Below are positions 41,393 to 55,067 of a DNA stretch of 64,000 nt, piece after piece. The stretch is from Monomorium pharaonis. Taxonomy: Eukaryota; Arthropoda; Insecta; Hymenoptera; Formicidae. The DNA lies in contig NC_050467.1 of the NCBI RefSeq assembly GCF_013373865.1, positions 24,078,996-24,142,995 on the forward strand, read 5' to 3'. The position numbers and the translations under genes are program-made. Position 1 is the first letter of the stretch; the number at the start of each line of letters is the position of its first letter. A model generated the notes under the pieces. That model searched no databases and was not told the origin of the DNA. It saw only the letters and a program-made list of their open reading frames with translations.

Positions 41393-42753
41393 GTGCATAC
41401 GTACGGGATGTTACGCCGAGGAAAATGAAATTTACGAATGGAATAAAATATGAGCTAAACGCGATCTCTGATTCGATTTGCAAAACGCCGTTTTACAAAT
41501 TCGATTTGTAAGCCGTTTTGCGTATGAGAAATAAATTTCCCAGAGTCGCGCGCGGGATCTCGTGAATGCGAGGGGGGGGGGGGCGAATGCCAGCCCCGGG
41601 CGTGGAAATACTCCTATCCTCAAATCGCTTTGAATAGCAATCGTCGCGTCGTCCTCGAACGTACGTACGGCGCAATTTGATACGGCGACCAAAACCCACG
41701 GACGAGACACACAATCTACAGGGTAAAATGCGCCACGAAAACGAGAATTATTGCTAATGCCATTTTACGACTTGAAAGTTAAGCGAGACGGAGATAGACG
41801 TACGTTCACGTACGGTCGTGACATTTCATTTCATCCGCTCACAAGCCGGTACTAACCACGATACACCGCGCCGTGCTCTCGTTACGCGCGACGACGACGA
41901 TGAGAAATAACATTGCCGATGTGTGTTACACTTTTGTTACGTCCCGTTGTACGGCGTGTGCTCCCCTTGCGTACACGTGTGGTGGTGATCTTACACATTC
42001 CGGTCGTCGCGCTGCGCGCACAATTATTGCACGACGTCATTAATAATTAATTCTGGTGTGCACCGGGATAGAATTCCCCCGCGTTTCGAGTAAACGTTGC
42101 GTCGTTTCAGCCGACCTGACGTATACGTAACTTCCGCTACGTTCCTCTTCTCATCTCCCGCGAAGTCTCCTCGAATCTCCCGGACAATCCGCTTCGCCGT
42201 CGCCCGATATCGATTTCCCGACGTTTATTTCCCCGCGCGCGCACCCCCGCGCGCGTCCACCGTCCGTTAATCCTTCATTTTACACGGCGGTACGCCCGTC
42301 GGCGTGACATGTAATGTACTCGACAAAGCAACCCGACGGCGACCCGTCGACACGCCGTGACCCGTCTTTTGTTGATTCTAATAAGGCGTCCGGAGAGAGA
42401 AGCGTCGTCGGCTTCATCGCACGCGATTAAACTCGCCGCCGCGGCTGACGGTAGCCGCAATTTTAAGCCGGAAGTTTATCGGGCGTCGCCAGCGCGTATA
42501 TCGAGTTTCGAGGGGATTTATCGGGAAACCCGTAAACCGCCCCCTCCTCCCCCCTTCGTTAAATTTTGCAAATGACCGAACCCGCCGACGAGCCACTCGC
42601 GAGAGCTCGCGCGAATTCTTTCGAACGCGGTGGCGTTCTCTTGACACTTTTCGAGAGCGAGATTCCACGAATTTCTCCCTCGCCACCGATGGAGAAATGT
42701 TCGCGGTTTCTTCGAACCTTCGTGAACAGCAACGCTGCAGAGACGAAGGAGGA

Positions 42754-42772
42754 AGAGAGAGAGAGAGAGAGA
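42754..42772 (+). repeat. (GA)n microsatellite, short
   Basis: About nine GA units within a CpG-rich stretch. Confidence 0.9.
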
Positions 42773-42860
42773 CCACCTCTCGACGCGTGCAAACCTACCC
42801 CGTGCGAGTTGCGCAAATCGACAACGCGGCGCGGTCTCTGCCGGGTAGAAGATTCGCGGC

Positions 42861-42878
42861 CGCGCGCGCGCGCGCGCG
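42861..42878. repeat. (CG)n tract
   Basis: Nine consecutive CG dinucleotides, a potential Z-DNA-forming alternating purine-pyrimidine run. Confidence 0.95.
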
Positions 42879-43470
42879 GTTCTCACAGAAGGAACAAAGT
42901 TAATAATTATAGACAAATTAAATTCTGTACGTATGGGATAATCGCTCGAGGGAAATAACGTGCCCGGAGAATACGGTTTTCATCGCGCATCACGCGAATC
43001 ACACCGATGCTTTGCAGCACGGCTCCGTACGCGAGATATTGCATTTTCGAGAAATAGAAAATTACTGGAGATGCAAATACGTGACGGGATGGGAGGAAAA
43101 GAAAATTGTTACACGCGGGAAGTGCAGCAAAGTATGCGAACCGACGTTAAAATTGTGTCGGAGTTTTTTTTTTTTGCTTACTAGAAATTATTGAGAACGA
43201 AAATGGATCGCGATGGCCGCTGATTGTCGGGACGGGACGGCTGTGGCCGAGTGAATAATACATTACATTTATATACATGTAATTGAAGAGTAATAAATCA
43301 TGGCAATTTGCTACGCAAATTACGCAGACGCGGCCGTGGCAGGTATGAATGTCGTCTAGTAATTACATTTGTAGCATTAAAATTATATGTACATATTTAG
43401 AACGTTATCGAAATTGTTGAATGAAGTACCGTGCCATTGCGATGGTGAATTAGTGATAATAATACGATGG

Positions 43471-43741
43471 TTTTACATAAGTACAATTAACATGTTTATT
43501 ATGCATATCGATACATATTAATACAAGTTAAATACACTTTTTTGAGAGGGGAATGCTTTAATTTGCACGAATATATATAATAAATGGAATTATTAATGAT
43601 AACGCTGTTGTGACAGTCAATTTTAGCGGTGGCATAGTGGTATATTTTACATAAGCATACAATTAACATTTATTATGCGTGTTGATACATATTAATACAA
43701 GTTAGATAAATTTTTCGAAAGGGAATGTTTCAATTTGCACG
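43471..43741. repeat. Diverged tandem duplication (two copies of a unit of about 100 nt)
   Basis: Copy A (43471-43570) and copy B (43645-43741) are direct repeats. Both start TTTTACATAAG, continue through ACAATTAACA, TTTATTATGC, GATACATATTAATACAAGTTA and GGGAATG, and end CAATTTGCACG or TAATTTGCACG, with scattered substitutions and small indels. They are separated by about 74 nt of sequence with little similarity, so the period is about 174 nt. No coding frame is shared. Confidence 0.8.
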
Positions 43742-44594
43742 GATCTAAATGAGATAATAGCACGCAATAATCCGTTTATCATTTTAAAATTTAGAGCGTA
43801 GAGCGAACTATTTTCTCATTGCATTGATGTCGCCCTTTTCTCACAAAATCCTCTTCTCCCTCCCTCGGTACAATCTTCGTACTCGGAAGACATTTCTGGG
43901 AAATTAATCGTCGACTCGTTAAAGGAGAGTTTTGCGTTTGTAAAGAAAGGAGTCACGTTTTTTTTTTTTTTTTTAACAAGATATACAATATATTACGTTT
44001 ATATCACGAGATTCTTACATTAAGACTTCGCGCGAAGATTTCTTCGTAAGAAATTCGAGTTCGAATATTTGTTCGTGCAATTCATCGACAGTTGAGCACT
44101 TAACGATTGTATTTGCAAACCATTATCCTGCCTTTCTCACTTTCGTTTCTTTAGCTTTAATATTCTCTCTCTTTCTCTCTCTTATATTTATTTGTAGAAG
44201 ATCTACGGTCGCGATATTCGTGAAGACGCGATTCCCAAAAGCGCGTGTATATAAAAAGCCGCACATGTTGCGTCATTTTTCTCGCACGACGGCATCGATT
44301 CGATTGCTCCCGCGAACGAAAACGCTACGCGGTATCCGCAGCGGAGGTAGAGTCCAGCTTGCAATGTAACGCGGTCGGTGTTGTACTATTGTCATACGGA
44401 TAAAAGCGAGGAAAGTCACTTGAATCGAAATCGCGCGCGGGATGTGGGAATGCGCATTTTTAACTAAAGCCGATGTATCCGGGGGATAGGGATAAGGGCG
44501 GACGGGATGCGTTAAAATTCCTGGCTATGGCTGTCGGACTAAACAACAACACGAGCCAACGCGGCATCCTTGCAATTTCCAACTTTAACGTGCA

Positions 44595-44634
44595 TCTCTC
44601 TCTCTCTCTCTCTCTCTCTCCCTCCCTCCCTCCC
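44595..44634 (+). repeat. (TC)n followed by CCCT repeats
   Basis: About thirteen TC units run into three CCCT-type units. Confidence 0.95.
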
Positions 44635-46967
44635 GCTCTATGCACCTCTACATATTTAAGAGTCAGACCGGGCGTGCAAAGTAGGGCTCATTTTACTCAC
44701 CAAAATTCCGACGTGACATCGATCGGCGAAAATTGATTTTCTAATGAAATGTAACCGGGAAGCGGAGATCTTTTTCCGTCTACAAAGAGCCTGCCAAGTG
44801 ATGCCGTTTTACATGGAAATTTGTCCGGACCAAAGCCCGATGTATACATTCAGATACCCCGATCGCGAGTAACGAATTGCAAACAGCTGCGCTTGCTCGC
44901 GACGGGAAAATCGTATTAGAATGCGTGATAAACGATGACGATCGCGCGGAATATGAATTTTATGAGTGTGCGGTTTGCGATTGCTGCGATATGCGCGTGG
45001 AACGTGACTTAAGGGCCTCGCCGGGAATCGATTACTTTCCGGGAGGAAAGATCATTAAGCGTGTAGCAACGTTCACTTTTAATGTTCACCTCCCCCCTCC
45101 CCCTCTCCTCCTCTTCCCGCCGGGTCTCATTTGTTACATCCGGTGGGATGAATGATCGTCGTTTTTCTAACGCGGTTCGTGATTGAATTCCGTGTTTCTT
45201 TCTCCGGGGAACGCGATTTCTTCTGCCGGTAAAAAGCGTGACTTGTGTATACGCCACTTGTGCCCCCACGAGAAAAGCGTCATCGCGAGAGAGAAACGTA
45301 TCCTAGAGAGAACATTTATCATATCGCCGGTATTCCTCGGGAGTACCGAGGCGCGACGGTACGGATGATCCGTGTAACATGCTAGAAATTACACTCGAGC
45401 CCGTATATGAAATGCTATCGTACACACATGTTAAGACGCCGGGTCTGCATGCGCAAACAAGAGCGCGAGGTGAAGTTTCTTCTTCACTACGCATACAAGA
45501 ACGGTGAGTTGGCAGTAACAATTTATCGTTCACGGCGGTTGTGCAATTTCGCATTTATTTCGAAATTCTGACGTCGAACAACATTGTACTTAATGCTTTT
45601 TCTAATAACGCCAGTTCCGAGGTAATAGTTTGACTTCGCGTCAGCAACTTTGCTTTTAACGTGATTTTAAAGACCGTTGTAGGTATATGCGCCTTTTTAC
45701 CAATCGCGATAAATTGATTGCGCCATTAATCTTCTTCGTCGAATTGCTTCTATTTTTCTCACGTATCATACATAAGACCGTAAAAAGTTTATCATATTAG
45801 AGGAAGGTAATGTATATCGCCGATATCGACATACCACTTTGTTTCTGGTTTGTATTTCTTAAAACAAAGAAGATAGAACTTTGAAAATATAAATGCAAAT
45901 TAGAAAATATTTCTTATTAGATGATACGTTTTCGTCGTATCGACAAGGTGTGCCAGTTTACATTGCATCGATCTTATATTCAAAACCGCATTTTGTGAGA
46001 AAAATAGAAATGAGAAAAATATCAATAAAACAGTTTTAGGACGCTACGAATATGTAATATCTATTAAAAATCTAATTTTATTAATAATGTTAATAATATA
46101 CTATTGCTTAAAATATGCCATTTGAAAAGGAAATTGTATTAATCTTACATTTAAAGAAAGGCAGGATTAATTTTCGTTTGTAGCAGATTATATCTACTTC
46201 TAAAAAAGAAAGGAAAGTCGATAATCGAATCTATTGAATTATTGTCACCGCTTTTCCGCGACGCTTGGTTCTTTTGCTGCGATTCGTGGGCGCTTCATAG
46301 CCCCTTCTAATATAGATGATTATAATTGCAATTTATTTTTATAAAGTAAAAAGTAAAAACTCAATTACGCGCGTCTGTAATATCTAGTAATTAAAAAATG
46401 TATACATTTATGTAAACGTAAATGTATGAAAACTATGGATTTTTACTTCAATTATTTAAACCGATCGTACGTTTATGAGTACTAATAAATGTAAAATATT
46501 TAATTTTTGATACATAAAAGAATGTCGCTTTATTTTCGAAATTCCATAAAATTGAAAAGAAAGAGAGGAGAGAGAGTTTTAAAAGTATCAGAATCATTTA
46601 TACAGTCTGCGAAATTCTAAACATCTGAGCCGTTAATGAACGATAAGAAACTAATGTAAATTAATTGAAATCGAGCAAAATTAGATCATCACAGCGAACG
46701 AAGCAGATAAAATGTCCTTTAATTTTAATTGATATCACCACCAAGTTGTCGTTTGAAATTTCGAGGTAAATGCCAATTTTCCATTCCTTTGCTTTTATAT
46801 TAAATACAATACGAAGAAGTGGAGATCTCACGGTCTTCGCAAGGAACCCAGAATCCAATTACACCAGCTGCGGATAATTCCCTTAATAAGCACATTCGAT
46901 TGGTCGTCATAAACCGCTGTGATCCTTATCCTATCTTCCTTCCCTCTCTTCCCATCCCCACTCTGTT

Positions 46968-46991
46968 TCTCTCTCTCTCTCTCTCTCTCTC
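46968..46991 (+). repeat. (CT)n microsatellite
   Basis: About twelve CT units inside a broader pyrimidine-rich stretch. Confidence 0.93.
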
Positions 46992-49360
46992 CCTTGTCTT
47001 TCTATCTTTGTCTCTCTACGCATGCCTATTTTAAATAGAAGAAAAAACGGTCGTGTAATGGTTCCTTTAATTTCCATTTTAGGTCTATCTCTTTAAGAAC
47101 GAGATATGATTTATGGCCGCGATACAGTTCTTCGATTACCCAAATATACAGTCAAATGTCCGCGCAGTGGAAGCGCCGTATTGTGATTTTGTCCGTATTG
47201 TGGCTCGGTTGAATGGTTCTAAAGTGATGTTTTCCTTCCTACGCCGCTCTCCTGCGGCTTACCTCTGACATATGATCACATTAGGGCGGGAAAAACGAGT
47301 GAAAGATAGTATACTCGCAACACTTTTGCCCTGCGTTCCTATAACCATTAGAATAAAAGCATCGATCGAAGGAAAACCGTACAATCGGGATATTGTTCTA
47401 GTTTGTCACAGGGAACAGTCAACTGATGCGAGGCACAATTGCCCAGCCGAAACGGAAACGTGCAACCAAACGGGATCTCAAATTCGTGTAACGTTGTTTT
47501 TAAATAATTCCCAGCGTCGTCGGTGGGAAAAAGCATCTGCGTGCGCGTTTATCCCCGTTCTCACGCACAAAAACAAATTGATTACCGTCGAGAACTATAA
47601 CGTGGGATTTATAAACGCGCGTTTTTTCCCCTCTGTTCGAAGCAAACTCGGAAATGGCTCTGTAAACGATAGCGTTTGCGGGCAGAGCGTGTTGAAAGGG
47701 CGGGGGAGGAGGGGGAGGGGGCGCTTAAAAAAAGTTTGCGCGCGCGATGAGAAAACCCGGCGAGCTTTGATAAACGAATTCGGATTCGTCGCATGCCGAT
47801 AAAATAAAAGCCAGGACGGGCCCCGTCATCCGTCTTGCGTCCGTGTGCATCGCGTGGGATTGCGATTGCGCGTTCGGGAGGAACGGAACCGGACGCGGTA
47901 ATCTGACGACGGTAACGTTGCCCGGCGCAAATACGGCTTACCCGCTTCCCTTTCTCCTCCCCCGCCCTCCCGCCGTTATCGTGAAACAAACTCCCCCTCC
48001 CTTTGCCTTTTATCGCTTTTGACCGACGCTATTCTCGGGCATTCGGCTCCGCCGAATTCGACTCGGGGATTGCTCTCCGGCCTCTCAATCGATTTGCGTA
48101 GGCCAAAGTTAACCCAAGGCGCGAGTTGGTCTCGTCGTACTATTGCGATCGGCCGAGCATTACCGCGAGCACATTGCGCTGATTACGCGGATTCACTCGC
48201 ATTGCCCCCTCGCCGCACTACGCCCGAAGAGAGAAGTACGTAATTACGGGATATGTCGAGATATTCAGTATACTAACGGGCGTCGTATGTGAGAGATGAA
48301 TTCTGCACGAAGAAGAAGAAGAAATGATGAATTATTTCCTTGACTTACCTTCGTCAATCATATTTGATAAATGCGCGAATTTCGAGACGATGGGTAAATT
48401 TTAGACGATATATTTTTGCGTGCCGCTATCGCTTTCTATAATTTCTCAGCTTTGTACTTTCTTATGTAAAATGCACATCATATCACGTTACAGTTTACAG
48501 GAAGATAAGCTATTGTGAAAAGGAGATTCAAAGGTCGTATTAACGTGCAATTATATCGCGTTACTCCGGCCTCACCTGGTCTTTTGCCCTAGCGCGACTA
48601 TATTCGCGAATTACTCGAAATAAATCTTAATCAAGTCACGAGATAGCCGTTGCTGCAACGCCGTTAATTAAAATCGCTAGGTTTGCGTCCTCGCTTAACG
48701 TATACATCCTGGAAATATCTCGGAATGAATTACGCGCCGATGATCAAAAATTGTTAAGATCGCAATTTATAAAGGGAAATTATTGAGGGGGAAGAGATTT
48801 GACCGTCTCGCTGTTGCAGGCGGAATGAATTTCCGAGAGAAAATACCGTCGCGATTGTCCCAGGTCTGCGCAGTTGGAAACGAGTGGTTATATTTTTGGA
48901 CAAAAGCGCGTCGTCTTTCACAAGCGCACTGCGATACAGCAGTTTTGAGAAGTCCCCAGAGAAACTACGTTCCATCTCCGAGGGAGAGCAGTTATTAAAT
49001 GTACACTCAAAGCGGTATCGCAATCAGAGAAGGACAGAATGACAGAGAAACGTTTTTTTTTTCTATAAAAAAAATTATTTCTTTTAGATAAATAATAAAT
49101 TCGTAGTAGCCATTAATTTCTGGAATTTTTATATCTGCGGCATTTCCGCTGTGCTACAGCGTGCCATCAGTTTAATTTCCTAAAAAAAAAACACTCCATT
49201 TATCACAGGATATATATTTTTGTACCACCTCTTTTGAGATTTATTTTATATTGCGAGAAGAAAAACCTACCGAGAGTATCGTTCTCTCGAACACGACACT
49301 CCGTTTAACAATGCACTTCGAGAATATCGTTTAAGATAATGAATATCAGCTGTTGTGTGT

Positions 49361-49378
49361 AATATATATATATATATT
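49361..49378. repeat. (AT)n microsatellite
   Basis: About eight to nine AT units. Confidence 0.9.
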
Positions 49379-50491
49379 TCGAGTGCACACCGCCTGCATC
49401 TGCGAATTATCGTTCAAGGGTGCAATTAACACATTGGATCGATTGTCACGGGTAATTTCCATGGCCAAATCCCGCGACGGTATTTCAGAGAGCATAGAAC
49501 CGAGTTGCACTTGACAACCGAGTTACGATCGATGCGGCTTTTCGTCAGCGATCGAAAACGATCGACGTTTAAAAGACGTCGTCTGGAATGAAAGCGTACG
49601 TTGAACAGCGCGTATCGCGATTTTACGTATTTACGAACGACGCACGTTTCTCTCCCTCGGTCACCCTACGCCCTCGCAGCTCGCAGATTTATCCCGAGAC
49701 ACGCGGAATCGTTTGCGCGCCGGGACGCCTCCCACGGGACTGTACGCTGAAAATTTGATCGCCGGTATGACGGGGGACGTATGTGTGCGATAGGATTTAC
49801 ATGTATGTTTAAACATTTCTTCGCCGGAGCATTCAATCGAGATATCGGCGGACGCCGAGAAACGAGTTACGTACTCACAATCCGCCTTTATTACGCGGAA
49901 AAATTATTATTTTTTTCTTGCATTTAAAAATATGTACTACCTGCCACATTCGGGGAAAGTTGATTGTCTTGGTCCAGGGAGGAAACCGCGTTTTTTTTTT
50001 TTTTTGCGCGACGCATACATATTTTCGCGGTCGCATACGGTTGCGCGGAGCTTTTCACTGCAACTTAAAAATTTATACGAAGCCACATTGCATAAGATGT
50101 GTAAAACATTATTTCGAGCGGAATTTTGCTCGGGAACGGAAGCGAAAGGGAAACGTAAGCGGAAACGGTTATAATTAAATTAATGAAACGCCGTCGCGCG
50201 CCATTAGCGAACGCGAACGCAAACGATAACGGCGGTTTGTCATTATTTCGACGGACCTGAAAATAATTAACACGCGAAATTGAGGCAACGGAGGTATTAT
50301 TATTATCGCTCGTGCCAGAGGAGTGTGTAAAAAAAAAAAGAGAGAAAGAAAAAAAACAACGGAGCCAACACGAGCCGGTTGAAATTTACGTAAAAAAATG
50401 TACGAAGGGCTGAAATTTACCCTCGATAAATAAGGACGTTTGTTTAGCATTATAACGAATATAAATTGGCGAGGTTGCCCGGTGCGTAATT

Positions 50492-50728
50492 ATGTCACTC
50501 GCTCTACAAGTCTACACAATCGCTCTCGCAGCGTCGCTGGATTGCGTTAGACAGAAAATTATGAGAGTTGAATTCCCAATGACTGCAGAGACGGAACTAC
50601 AAAAGGAAACTGAATCGCAGATGCGTTCGCGACGTAATTTTCATGCTGTAGTAGGTGCCGTCGTAGCAATTTCTAACGAGATGCCGTTGACGTACGACAT
50701 TTTAACGAGAAATTGCAATACGCGGTAA
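50492..50728 (+). other. Unidentified small open frame with a hydrophobic N-terminus
   Basis: An ATG frame of 78 codons starting MSLALQVYTIALAASLDCV, which is weakly signal-peptide-like. It ends in CG|GTAAGG, which could be a splice donor. No family was recognised and chance is a sufficient explanation. Confidence 0.15.
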
Positions 50729-50995
50729 GGACGCGCTGCACACTAATCGAATTTCTATCGTAAGAGCCAGCAGTCGTGAATGGCGCTGAGCGCGAAGTTG
50801 CCTTCTGTTATGAAGGGAGACGAATCTCTCTGTTTTGGTCAGTAGTAGTTTCTATCTTGTGCCGAAACTTGTGAGTCACTTACTTGTGCATACGTTATCG
50901 ATCCAAGTTTGATTTTATTCTCGCCGAGGAGAGAAGTAGGTGGGATACTCGTGAGAGACAAGTATCCTTGCGGGGGGAATAATAAATCGCGCGCG

Positions 50996-51027
50996 CGAGA
51001 AAGAGAAAGAGAGAGAGAGAGAGAGAC
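50996..51027 (+). repeat. (GA)n microsatellite with short interruptions
   Basis: GA units with AAAG interruptions, directly after a GCGCGCGC run. Confidence 0.93.
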
Positions 51028-54000
51028 ATATCGGAAAATGTCAACTTCGAACTTCGTAATCTTCCTTCCTTCCTTCCGGGCGGGCGAGAAACGCAGCCAC
51101 TCTAACGTGCAAAACCACGCGACGAAAAATCTGGCACGAATTCAATGTAAGGCCAATTTGTACCGCTCGCATATAAGGTTTGCATACAAAACAACGTCGC
51201 GACCGCCGCCGCGTACAGGATGAATCAAAATTCCTTTTATAAACTTCCTACGGAGGTGACGCGCCTTGAAAGATCGACGCAATAAAAGTTCAGGAGAACA
51301 CGGAAACGCTCCTTCCTCCCGTCGACGGAGGCGGCTCTCCCATAGGAATGCATACAAATTTTTTTAATCTACCCTTTTTCTACTTAGCGACGGGATATCT
51401 CGGGAAGAGGGCCGTCTAATAAACAACATAAGTGGCAATTGTATCGCGTCATTCGGTAATTCTTACCCGCGCGCAAAGCCGTCAGAATGATGCGCAACGT
51501 TTGACATCCCCGACCTCGTAATCGTAGAAATCGGCACATCCGTGAACTTTCGTCACTCCATTGATCTACCAGACACGTTTCGAGAAACGGATAAAGGGAA
51601 TTTCATCTCATTTCTGCATATTTATGACCGGGAATATCGAGCAACGGTATAAATAACGGATATTCATGAATCGCTAACGTGCGGCATGTGCTTGCGCATT
51701 AATTATATATGTCGATGGCCCGCGGCGGCACAATACTGGGTCGACGCAAAAACAAAACTGGATAATATTTGCGTTACGTATCTTTACGCGGTAAATATGT
51801 TTATTTTCTCCGCGCCACGGCGCACTTTATTACATCGCAGTCCCATTATAACAGTGAAAGCAAATCGGTAAATGAGAGGTTGATGCGCACCTAATATAGG
51901 GAGTATAAACTTATTAAGCTGCAACGTCCTAATAAACCTGCGGTTTAACACGGCATTAATGAGAATGAATTTGACTTTAATGGACATCCCTCTACCACCC
52001 GTCTGTCCGTATCCTAGACGCGGGACGTTTCATTTCTGGCCGTTCGCGTGAACGTGACTGTTTGTCATTCTGCCCCGATGTGTATTGCGATGTAAATTAT
52101 ATATGTGCATTGTTAATACATTTTTGATTAAGTGAATGTGTGCTTCGCGCAGGAGTATCGACGGATATTCACGTGCAATTTGAGTATAGAAGCGCGATTA
52201 ATATGCAAGCGCGGTCCATTAGCGGTTCTAATTGAATGGATGGTTCTGCGATTTCTTTTTTTTTTTTAACGATCACGCGTTAAAGCTAAGCTCACACAAA
52301 ATTCATTACACCGCGGTTATCTCACCTCGATAATATTTGCCCGACCCGCCGGCGTCCATTAGTTTATTCAATTTACAAAAGGAGGATTAACTGCCGATTA
52401 AGTGCTTTGACAGCCAAGTGCTCACTCGTTGTTATCGAGGTTTATCGCCGGAAAGTTTCGGTGTGGTAAAAGTAAATAGTTACAAGCGTGGGGGGTTAAA
52501 GGCACGGCCCGTTCGCGCTCGAAACGCGCGCCAAGTTAGTTGAAATTCACTTATGACATTAAAGTTCTTGATGGTTTTACGTACGAGCCACGAGACCGTT
52601 CAAGTTACGGGGAATTTGTGTGCACCGCATGCAAGGAATAAACCTGTACCTCGCGTATATATGGCGTATATGTAACGTATACAGGGCGTATAAAGTCTGC
52701 TTCTGTTCTCTGTATTTCAGAAACGATTCAAAATTATGGAAAAAAGCCGCGAAATGTATGTTTGATCACTTCTGGGAGCTATTCCATCATCTCCAACTCC
52801 TTTAAGAGAGTAGGACACGTATTTTGCGGTTTTTAAAATCATTTTTCACAGTTTCTGAAATATAAAGGGTAATTAAGGAGAGATTTTTATAGACAACCTG
52901 TATTTTTTTGTATTAATATGTTTTTCTTGAGTCACTCTTCAGTTGCTCCAATTAAAGCCTAGGTTGAAACGTTTACTCATTAATATCGTTATCTATTCGG
53001 GAGAAAAGTAATTGTATTGGTAACGCGTTTCCAATTCTGTTAATTACATTTGCACATTAACGTTGTTGCTTTCAAAGTAAATATTCATTAAAATTGATTA
53101 TCAGGAGAGATCAATTTAATCTTGTCTATTATCTTACTGATTATGAGAAAAAGGTACACGCAGGGGGAAACATCCCTCTTCTTTGGAGGAAGATGTGTTT
53201 AGTGTAATGGCAAAAACTGGTTTCGCGTTTTGTCCGACTTCATTTTCAAGCAAACACATGTATATGTACGGGTACGGCAAACGTTCTGCAGAAATACAAT
53301 CTCGGAAGTATCGTAAATCTATGATTTATACCGGTAAGTCGGTGACAAGTCAGTCGCGTTATTTTCACAGGAGTAATGAAATTTATTATCGTCAAACTGT
53401 TACTTCAGTGGATGCAGACGTCGAGAGGGTTTTCGTAATAATGTCACGTTTATCAAAGATATTTAAAGATCAGTTTTATCAAATAACTTAATTTAAGTTT
53501 AAAATTGTGCGTTGATTTAAATAAACGGAAAATTGAAGAAAAGGTTTGGGATTTAAAGAGAACAAATAATATTCATTAAACTAAGTAAAAATAAATAAAT
53601 AAATAATGAAAAACAAACCGAAACTCCAAATTGACCGAAAAGTGAATTCTTTACGAGATATTTTATAACTTCTGTCACAGTATAATAAACTATACAATAA
53701 AACATTTTTTAATAATCTTATTTTAATACTTTTTTTAACGTGAAATAATTAAAGGAAACGATTTATATAAAATTTATATAAAAAGATTATTTAAATCCAC
53801 ATAAAAATGCAAGTGAGTCGTCCGCATTATTATTAAAATACAGGAAATTTTATCTCTGTGGGTAACTTTATTTAATCTGGTTTTTTAAATTCATCTTGAT
53901 TAAACAATTTTTACTCATTATAAATGGGTAATATCAAGTTTAAATAATGAATCCTTTGTTAAATATATAAGCATAACATTTATCGTAAAATGTAAATCTC

Positions 54001-54376
54001 GATTAATTTCCACAATTAAACATTTTTAATTTCTTATAATTTTTAATTCCCATCATTTTCTAAATATTTTCGCACAACCGCTGGATTTTTATTAATGTCT
54101 AATATATTCTGCAATAATATTCTGTAAAATATCATTGAAACTAAAGCCTGCCATGTTTGTATCCAGTTTCAAATTTTCAAAGGATCAGATATTGTTACCG
54201 CGGCACCGACGTATCGTCCAAAATCACGTGTACATCGATAAATCATCCAATTAACGGCAAATAACGAGCCAAATAACATGTTACTTCATCTATGACTAAC
54301 TGACTTGGCGTTAAATACTGATGGTTACCCTAATTTAGAGCCAATTCCGCAACACTCGCGATACGTTCGGATATAC

Positions 54377-54565
54377 TCAGATAGCTAACACACTCATAAA
54401 TATGTACCTGTCCTTAGCTCGTAAATATATACCTTGCGCCTCGAGCAAATTTCGCAGCACACGAACTGCACGATATATTAGCCCGGATTCGCTTAGATAA
54501 TAAGATTTATTACCATCCATCGCTCGACCTTCGTCAAACTTCCGTACTTCCATCCACCCACACAT
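54377..54565 (-). other. Unidentified open frame next to the previous one, in a different frame
   Basis: An ATG-initiated 62-codon frame on the same strand just downstream of the 54582-54950 frame, shifted by one base relative to it. It includes the segment KSYYLSESGLIYRAVRVLRN and a hydrophobic end. Its composition is also more protein-like than most frames in the window. If the two belong together, a frameshift or an intron separates them. No homology was recognised, so the call is weak. Confidence 0.2.
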
Positions 54566-54581
54566 TCACTCCCACGTAGAC

Positions 54582-54950
54582 CTACATAGACCTCATCTTT
54601 AACAACCCTTTGGCCAGGATACTCGCGCATGTGTCACGCTCTTGGTGATTTGCCTCTCTTGACCGTGTCGCCAAAAAAACCGTGCGGCCATCGTACATTT
54701 TAACGTCATATTTAATGGTTTCGCTATTTACTGCATATTTCATGACGCCAGGTGCAGGTCCGTCTTTTGGATTTATAGGTTCCGCGTATACTAATCCGCG
54801 CACGACGTGAGCTGTTGTCGAATGCGAAATAGCCGCATTAAAGTTGACGATGTCGTTCTCATTTAATCGCCAATCTGCCGCCGCCGCTAACCAGAAATCA
54901 GGGGAGGAACCGTAACTCCGTCCATTCTCCCGTGTGTGTGACGCGCGCTA
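54582..54950 (-). other. Unidentified open frame, protein-like composition (123 codons, stop to stop)
   Basis: Open on the minus strand from a TAG at about 54951 to a TAG at 54584-54582. Unlike the Arg/Ser-rich translations typical of chance frames here, it has a balanced composition, with segments such as FWLAAAADWRLNENDIVNF, HVVRGLVYAEPINPKDG and MYDGRTVFLATRSREA. There is no obvious in-frame ATG near the 5' end of this frame. An AG after a pyrimidine-rich stretch (near 54888) could act as an acceptor. No family was recognised. It could be a missed exon, a decayed coding fragment or chance. Confidence 0.25.
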
Positions 54951-55046
54951 AACTCGAGGTCTCCGCCTTGGCTTCAGCTTCGCCTACATCGCTGAATTAA
55001 ATTCACGTTGTTACAGTGGGGAAAAGTGTGCGCTATTTAATATTTT

Positions 55047-55067
55047 GCGCGGCGCGGCGCGGCGCGG
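55047..55067. repeat. GCGCG pentamer tandem repeat
   Basis: Four head-to-tail GCGCG units. Confidence 0.9.

Larger units (their letters stand above)
35693..54376. other. Intergenic: no recognisable gene
   Basis: About 18.7 kb with no recognised exon. It holds homopolymer-G runs (36179-36190, 41572-41583), a GGC tract (36461-36482), GA/CT/AC/CG dinucleotide arrays, a perfect hairpin at 41095-41114, the diverged tandem duplication at 43471-43741, AT-rich blocks at about 45770-46680 and 52830-54180, and a 176-codon open frame at 47272-47802 (+). The last is within chance expectation for this much sequence and has no recognised homology. Confidence 0.6.
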
